Shown: piece after piece, positions 32,714 through 37,335 of the stretch
Layout: every line of letters begins with the position of its first letter
Numbering within the stretch: the first letter of the stretch is position 1
Assembly: GCA_002839125.1 (NCBI GenBank)
Contig: PGXI01000001.1
Location: 1-37,335 of the forward strand
Origin: Tenericutes bacterium HGW-Tenericutes-5
GTDB lineage: Bacteria > Bacillota_I > Bacilli_A > Izemoplasmatales > Hujiaoplasmataceae
Length of the DNA stretch: 37,335 nucleotides
Direction: 5' to 3'
The notes under the pieces: model-generated
What the model was told of the DNA's origin: nothing
What the model saw: the letters and a program-made list of their open reading frames with translations, nothing else
Databases searched by the model: none
Program-made: the position numbers and the translations under genes

Positions 32714-35700
32714 TTACCTTTCTACCGTTCTTAAATCATCAATAATTATTGATTGACGATTTCTATTATAATCCATTTTCCCAAAAATCAAGTATACTTT
32801 GCCTTCGACAATATTCATTCTTTGATATAACCTTGGGAAAACCACGCCACTAATACCATTGATTTCATCTTCCATATCAACAAAAGCCATATCATCACCA
32901 TTTTTAGTCTGATGCTTTTTGACTCTAGTTATAACAGCTATGAACTTCAAATTGCCTTCATGTGAATCTAGTATTTCTGATAAGGTTTGATACTTGTTAT
33001 CTCTAATAAGGTTCTTATATTTATGAATTGGGTGATATTCAAAATTGACCCCTAATAATTCCTTTTCTTTATTCTGAAGAAATTCAAAATCATACTCAGA
33101 GTATTCGACAAACTTAAACATTCCTCTTTTTCCAAAGGAAATATAATTTTGAATGTTGCCTATATTTTGGATAAGTGTTTTCTTATTCATACCAAAATCA
33201 TTAAATACTCCGGCAAAAATCAAGGCTTCAACTACATTACTATTAACATCTTTTGATCGATCCATGAAGTCTATAAAATCACTGACTTCTCTAACTTGTT
33301 GAATAGAACTTATATTTTTGGCCATTATTTCCCCTATACCTTTAATCGCTTTATAAGGAAAACGCAAATTATTATCTTCGAAAGTATAAGTGTCACTAGA
33401 CTTATTAATTCTCGGCGGTAATATCTTAATATCTAGTTTTTGACATTCCATAATATATTTCTTAGTTCCGATTACTGAACCAATTTGAGTATTCAATAAA
33501 ACAGCCAAGAAATACTTAGAAAAGTTCGCTTTTAGGTAAGCCATCCAATAAGCTATATAACTATATGCAACAGCGTGACTTTTGTTGAACCCGTAATTTG
33601 CGAATTTAACGATATAATCATAAATTTGTTCGCCAGTATCTTTTGTATACCCTTCTTTTATTACACCTTCAACAAACTTTGTCCGTTCTTTTTCTAAAGT
33701 TTCTCGGTTTTTCTTGCTAACGGCTCTTCTTAAAACGTCAGCTTCACCCAATGAGTATCCAGCGAACTTGTTAGCTATTTTCATTATCTGTTCTTGATAA
33801 ACAATGATGCCTTGTGTATCTTTAAGAATTGGTAATAAATCCAAATCAAGATAAGTGATTCGCTCTTCTTTATTTCTTCTTCTAATAAAACTCGGAATGT
33901 TTTCCATTGGGCCTGGACGGTGTAAAGAAATACAAGTCGCAATATCTTCAAATTTATCAATTTGCATCTGCCTTATCAAGCTCATCATACCTTCAGATTC
34001 AAGTTGAAATATTCCTACAGTATTAACGTTTTGCAACAAGGCAAATGTCGGTTTATCATCTAAAGGAATTTTGTATATATCGATGTCAATGTTCTCGTTT
34101 TTCTTAATTAACTCAATAGTATCAGAAATCATTGATAAGTTTCTGATTCCTAAAAAATCAATCTTTAAAAGACCAAGATTTTCTAAATCACTCGCCTCAT
34201 ATTGAGTTTGTAACATATCCAATAATCCTACTTGAGTTGGAGAAAAATCATGAATACTGTTTTCGGTAATAATAATTCCTGCGGCATGCGTCGATGTGTG
34301 TCTACACAAACCATTCAATTTCAATGCAACCGTCAGTAATTGATTAATTTCAGGATTATTGATATAATACTGATATTTTTTCGGATATTTTGTTTTGTAC
34401 TCATCAATTGAGTTATCTGTTTCTGATATTTTACTGGTAATATCATCAACTATTGTATTTGAAATACCTAAAACTCGAGCTACGTCTCTAACTGCTGATT
34501 TTCCTTGGAAAGTTCCGAAAGTGATGATTGAAACAACTCTTTCCAAACCGTATTTATTTACTACATATCTAATTATTTCATCTCGTTTATCATCGGGAAA
34601 ATCCATGTCAATATCTGGCATGGTAATTCTTTCCGGATTCAAAAACCTTTCAAAATAAAGGTCAAATTCCAGCGGATCAACATCTACTATCCCTAATACA
34701 TATGCAACTAAAGATCCAGCTGCTGAGCCTCTGCCAGGACCAACTAGAATCCCTGACTTTTTGGCATATAATACAAAATCCCATACAATCAAGAAGTAAT
34801 CTTCATAATTCATCTTCTCAATAATACTTAGTTCGTAATCTAATCTTTCTTTATACTCTTGATATTTTTCCTTATAAGCGCTTTTTTGTTTTAACCTTCT
34901 GATTAAACCTTTATTCGTTAATTCTCTTAGCTTATCCTTAGCCAATTCATCTTTTAGAGGATATTTTGGTAAATGTAAGTTGCTAAAATCAATTACAACA
35001 TTACATTGCTCAATCATCTCCATGGTGTTTTTAACAGCTTGAGGGTAATTCTTATAAAGTTTGTTTAACTCATTTTTATTTTTAAAATATAAGTCCAGAT
35101 TATCGCTTTCAAAGAACCCTTGATTTTCATAATCTTTTTGCAGAATCTTTCTTAGTATACTAGAGGCTTCCTTATCTTCCTTATCAATATATAAAACGTT
35201 ATTGATAATTACTGTCTTCCCTAAATCATCTAATTTAGGCGCAATTTTTATTTCAGCGCTATAATCTCTTAAGTCTAGTCCTAAATAGAGATTTTCTAAT
35301 TTTTCAGAAATTTGGTTTATCATAAACTCAGCTAAATCAATTTTATCATTATATAACGCTTGCGCAAATGGTCCGCTGTCTGTAACAATTACACCAATCA
35401 AACCGGTTGAATAATTGCTCAAAACGTCTATTGGTAAAGATTTGTTTCCATTGCCTAAAAAAGAACTAATTTTAATCAAGCTTTTATACCCAATATCATT
35501 TTTGGCATACAATAAGATATTTTGTTCCTTGAAGTGTTCATCATCTAATAAAACTTCTAATCCCAATAAAGGTTTAATGCCTTTATTTAAGCAAGCTCGA
35601 TAAAACTTAATCACTCCATACATATGATTCATGTCGGCTAGTCCAAGTGATTTAAAACCAAAAGAGGCTGCTTTTTCTACAGCCTTCTCAATGCCAATCA

Positions 35701-35752
35701 AACTACCGTTGAAAGAATATGAACTTTGTATATAGAGTTCGAAATCAATCAT
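32714..35752 (-). CDS. dnaE: DNA polymerase III alpha subunit, DnaE type
   Basis: 1012 residues. N-terminal PHP domain (about 1-260), polymerase palm with GPGRGSAAGSLVAY (338-351) and the catalytic aspartates D380 and D382 in PDIDMDFPDDKR, then fingers, (HhH)2 region, and a C-terminal OB-fold (VKKHQTKNGDDMAFVDMEDE). The PHP histidines are missing: the usual HLxxH segment reads FELYIQSSYS, so no proofreading activity is expected from this domain. Probably the lagging-strand/primer-extending polymerase beside a PolC elsewhere. ATG at 35752 has GGTGAAG upstream; the longer frame to 35827 would run through the promoter. Confidence 0.96.
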   Translation of the reverse strand: MIDFELYIQSSYSFNGSLIGIEKAVEKAASFGFKSLGLADMNHMYGVIKFYRACLNKGIKPLLGLEVLLDDEHFKEQNILLYAKNDIGYKSLIKISSFLGNGNKSLPIDVLSNYSTGLIGVIVTDSGPFAQALYNDKIDLAEFMINQISEKLENLYLGLDLRDYSAEIKIAPKLDDLGKTVIINNVLYIDKEDKEASSILRKILQKDYENQGFFESDNLDLYFKNKNELNKLYKNYPQAVKNTMEMIEQCNVVIDFSNLHLPKYPLKDELAKDKLRELTNKGLIRRLKQKSAYKEKYQEYKERLDYELSIIEKMNYEDYFLIVWDFVLYAKKSGILVGPGRGSAAGSLVAYVLGIVDVDPLEFDLYFERFLNPERITMPDIDMDFPDDKRDEIIRYVVNKYGLERVVSIITFGTFQGKSAVRDVARVLGISNTIVDDITSKISETDNSIDEYKTKYPKKYQYYINNPEINQLLTVALKLNGLCRHTSTHAAGIIITENSIHDFSPTQVGLLDMLQTQYEASDLENLGLLKIDFLGIRNLSMISDTIELIKKNENIDIDIYKIPLDDKPTFALLQNVNTVGIFQLESEGMMSLIRQMQIDKFEDIATCISLHRPGPMENIPSFIRRRNKEERITYLDLDLLPILKDTQGIIVYQEQIMKIANKFAGYSLGEADVLRRAVSKKNRETLEKERTKFVEGVIKEGYTKDTGEQIYDYIVKFANYGFNKSHAVAYSYIAYWMAYLKANFSKYFLAVLLNTQIGSVIGTKKYIMECQKLDIKILPPRINKSSDTYTFEDNNLRFPYKAIKGIGEIMAKNISSIQQVREVSDFIDFMDRSKDVNSNVVEALIFAGVFNDFGMNKKTLIQNIGNIQNYISFGKRGMFKFVEYSEYDFEFLQNKEKELLGVNFEYHPIHKYKNLIRDNKYQTLSEILDSHEGNLKFIAVITRVKKHQTKNGDDMAFVDMEDEINGISGVVFPRLYQRMNIVEGKVYLIFGKMDYNRNRQSIIIDDLRTVER

Positions 35753-35768
35753 TATCTTCACCAAAATT

Positions 35769-35777
35769 ATTATAACA
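35769..35777 (-). promoter_or_regulatory. Extended -10 promoter of the dnaE-pfkA operon
   Basis: TGTTATAAT on the minus strand, 16 bases before the ATG. It lies in the short gap after the Ig-like protein gene; no clear -35. Confidence 0.55.
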
Positions 35778-35795
35778 TAACCACAGTAAAAATAA

Positions 35796-37118
35796 TTATC
35801 TTTTCCGCAAAAATAACATACCACCAATTAATGCTAAAAAGATGAAAATATATTTAAAATACTCTGTATAATCTTCTTCATTCTCTTCAATAATCTCTTC
35901 AGCTGCTAATATATTAAAAATCAAGGTTTCAAAGATTTCACCCTCAAAAAGCAACTCCAACTTATACTCACCCGGTTCATTTAAAGTAATTTCACCAGTT
36001 ATCAAATCCTCATTCAATAAAGCTTCTCCGAAGACTATAAAAGTTACATTTTCATAAGTATTACCATCTTCTACCCCAGAGATTTTTGGATAGATTGAAA
36101 AAGTTAAATCCAATGTATATCCATTAATTCCAATAAATGAGATATTGTGTAATCCAACTTGATTAATGTATTCAGAATTATAAAACTCTCCGTCTAAAAA
36201 CATCGCTTGAGCATTGCTATAGATTCTTATTGAAGTATTAAACTCTGCATCGTTTAAAAGTTGACCCTCGATATCTCCGTTATTATAACTAATATCTGGT
36301 AATATTACAAAAAACACATCTTTTCGGTAACCATTTTCCCCAATAATAAGCATATGATGATTGCCTACATCGTTTATCGAACTTCCAATATTATAAACCT
36401 TATCATTTAAATAAAGATCCCCAAAACTATAAAAAGAGACTTCTCCTAAATACCCGGCCACATATTTATCACCTAATATCTTATAATCGGCTTCAACTGT
36501 AACAAAAAGATCAAAAATATAATTAGCATCGACTATTCTTATATTATAATGACCTGGATAATTTATTTGCAAGTCATCAACCAATTCATCATTAACATAA
36601 GCTATACCTTGATATTGATACTCAAAACTGCTCAATACTTCATATTCAGTATCAATTTCATCAATAGTCCTTAACTCTTTGTTTATAATTAGATTATTTT
36701 GTCCATTCTTTAATATTAATAAATGATTATGATTATGATACTCATTAGGTCTAAAACTCAAAAAAAGCTTATCTAGCAGTTCTCCTTCGAGATTATACTT
36801 CAAGACAATTGAATCTCTATAAATTGGCATTGTATACTCTTCGTTAAAATAATAAGAGTCACATACAATCAAAAAAGTATTCTTATCGACAACGGCTAAA
36901 TACCTAAAATAATCGTTTGCTTTACTATCATAATGAATTTCCTTTAATAATATCTCATCTTCTTTATCAAAAAACTTAATATAACCATCTGAATCATTAT
37001 CACTGACTACACTACCGTATTCAATGACAGTATTATCAAAAACAATCGTGTTAACTTTGTTATAGTCACTTATAAATGAGAACAAAATCGGTGAAAATAA
37101 AAGAAAGACAAATTTCAT
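35796..37118 (-). CDS. Membrane-anchored extracellular protein with Ig-like repeats
   Basis: 440 residues. An N-terminal hydrophobic signal segment (about 2-17) and a C-terminal transmembrane helix (about 415-436) followed by RKR frame an extracellular part. It has a mixed N-terminal region to about residue 205, then three repeated beta-sandwich units of about 65-70 residues. The first two share VG-xH-(5)-G-xNGY and a closing F-x-I-x-P-x-I (GENGYRKDVFFVILPDI and GINGYTLDLTFSIYPKI); the third is shorter. There is no LPxTG motif. I recognise no enzyme. It may be a surface adhesin or structural protein. Its ribosome binding site lies inside the terminator-like hairpin of ackA. Confidence 0.78.
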   Translation of the reverse strand: MKFVFLLFSPILFSFISDYNKVNTIVFDNTVIEYGSVVSDNDSDGYIKFFDKEDEILLKEIHYDSKANDYFRYLAVVDKNTFLIVCDSYYFNEEYTMPIYRDSIVLKYNLEGELLDKLFLSFRPNEYHNHNHLLILKNGQNNLIINKELRTIDEIDTEYEVLSSFEYQYQGIAYVNDELVDDLQINYPGHYNIRIVDANYIFDLFVTVEADYKILGDKYVAGYLGEVSFYSFGDLYLNDKVYNIGSSINDVGNHHMLIIGENGYRKDVFFVILPDISYNNGDIEGQLLNDAEFNTSIRIYSNAQAMFLDGEFYNSEYINQVGLHNISFIGINGYTLDLTFSIYPKISGVEDGNTYENVTFIVFGEALLNEDLITGEITLNEPGEYKLELLFEGEIFETLIFNILAAEEIIEENEEDYTEYFKYIFIFLALIGGMLFLRKR

Positions 37119-37160
37119 AAAAAAAACCTCCTTTTATTAAATCTTACTAAAAAGGAGGTT
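37119..37160 (-). terminator. ackA terminator whose 3' arm contains the next gene's ribosome binding site
   Basis: Stem 37125-37135 with 37150-37160 (11 bp, AACCTCC/GGAGGTT), 14-base loop, then six T on the minus strand followed at once by the ATG at 37118. The GGAGG in the downstream arm is the only ribosome binding site for the following gene, 8 bases from its start. Confidence 0.85.
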
Positions 37161-37174
37161 CTATTCTTTAATTT

Positions 37175-37335
37175 TTATAGTAAAGCTAAAGTATCTCTAG
37201 CAATCATAACTTCTTCGTTAGTTGGAACAACGAATACTTTAATTTTTGAATCATCTGCAGATATTAAGCGTTCAATACCGCGACAATCATTTCTTTCATC
37301 ATCAATCTTAGCGCCTAAAGCAGCTAAACGGTTAA
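37175..37335 (-). CDS. ackA: Acetate kinase, C-terminal end (cut by window edge)
   Basis: The last 53 residues are visible; the gene continues past the right edge. NRLAALGAKIDDERNDCRG, then ISADDSKIKVFVVPTNEEVM and the closing IARDTLALL are the conserved C-terminus of acetate kinase, which makes ATP from acetyl phosphate. It supports fermentation to acetate. TAA stop at 37175-37177. Confidence 0.92.
   Translation of the reverse strand, partial: NRLAALGAKIDDERNDCRGIERLISADDSKIKVFVVPTNEEVMIARDTLALL

Noticed and set aside
32714..35752. Proofreading activity of the DnaE PHP domain
   Set aside because: The metal-binding histidines are replaced (FELYIQSSYS), as in many DnaE proteins with structural PHP domains only.
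1..37335. CRISPR arrays, insertion sequences, prophage or tRNA/rRNA genes
   Set aside because: I found no regularly spaced repeats, transposase or phage genes, terminal inverted repeats, or tRNA-like cloverleaf sequences.

Overview
Organism. AT-rich bacterial DNA, very densely packed, with strong Shine-Dalgarno sites and nearly all genes on the minus strand. The gene families resemble low-GC Bacillota and Mollicutes-related lineages. UGA is a stop codon: two ATPase genes meet in an ATGA overlap, and tryptophan is written TGG wherever I checked. That excludes the Mycoplasma code. Superoxide reductase, an ORP-type Fe-S/MinD operon, tryptophanase, arginine deiminase and acetate kinase suggest an anaerobic, amino-acid-using fermenter. 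I cannot name a genus.

Layout. 1-2003: partial undecaprenyl-diphosphatase, superoxide reductase, and a zinc-ribbon acyltransferase whose catalytic motif looks lost. 2128-4323: a large, very acidic lipoprotein. 4490-7583: a MacB/FtsX-type ABC exporter. 7657-10488: an operon of DUF5320, a NifX-like protein and two MinD-type ATPases with ferredoxin inserts, plus a CTPC membrane protein. It has a near-consensus promoter and a perfect 14-bp palindrome. 10560-13182: tryptophanase and arginine deiminase. 13305-17924: a five-gene run (DhaL-DegV fusion, DUF1295, class II photolyase, DUF2177, Nudix). 18043-19360: a PadR regulator and its HAAS-type membrane partner, divergent from a complete heliorhodopsin gene (19514-20305). 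20351-24410: Nudix, ZIP transporter, S66 peptidase, RlmD-type methyltransferase. 24522-27800: a probable six-gene envelope operon of two tiny proteins, a VanZ protein, DUF2089, a SHOCT-like protein and an MFS exporter. 28025-37335: uvrB, a radical SAM protein, pfkA, dnaE, a membrane-anchored Ig-like protein and the end of ackA.

How it fits together. Two regions stand out. One is a light-related neighbourhood in which heliorhodopsin sits about 1.6 kb from an operon carrying photolyase, DUF1295 and DUF2177, with a PadR/HAAS pair sharing the heliorhodopsin control region. The other is the 24.5-27.9 kb operon, in which three consecutive proteins carry the same short helical-hairpin motif and the VanZ protein is fused to a domain resembling its neighbour. 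It starts with two unannotated micro-proteins of 36 and 43 residues that share a YW[DE]xVY motif. Terminators are often folded into the last codons of genes, a sign of compaction.
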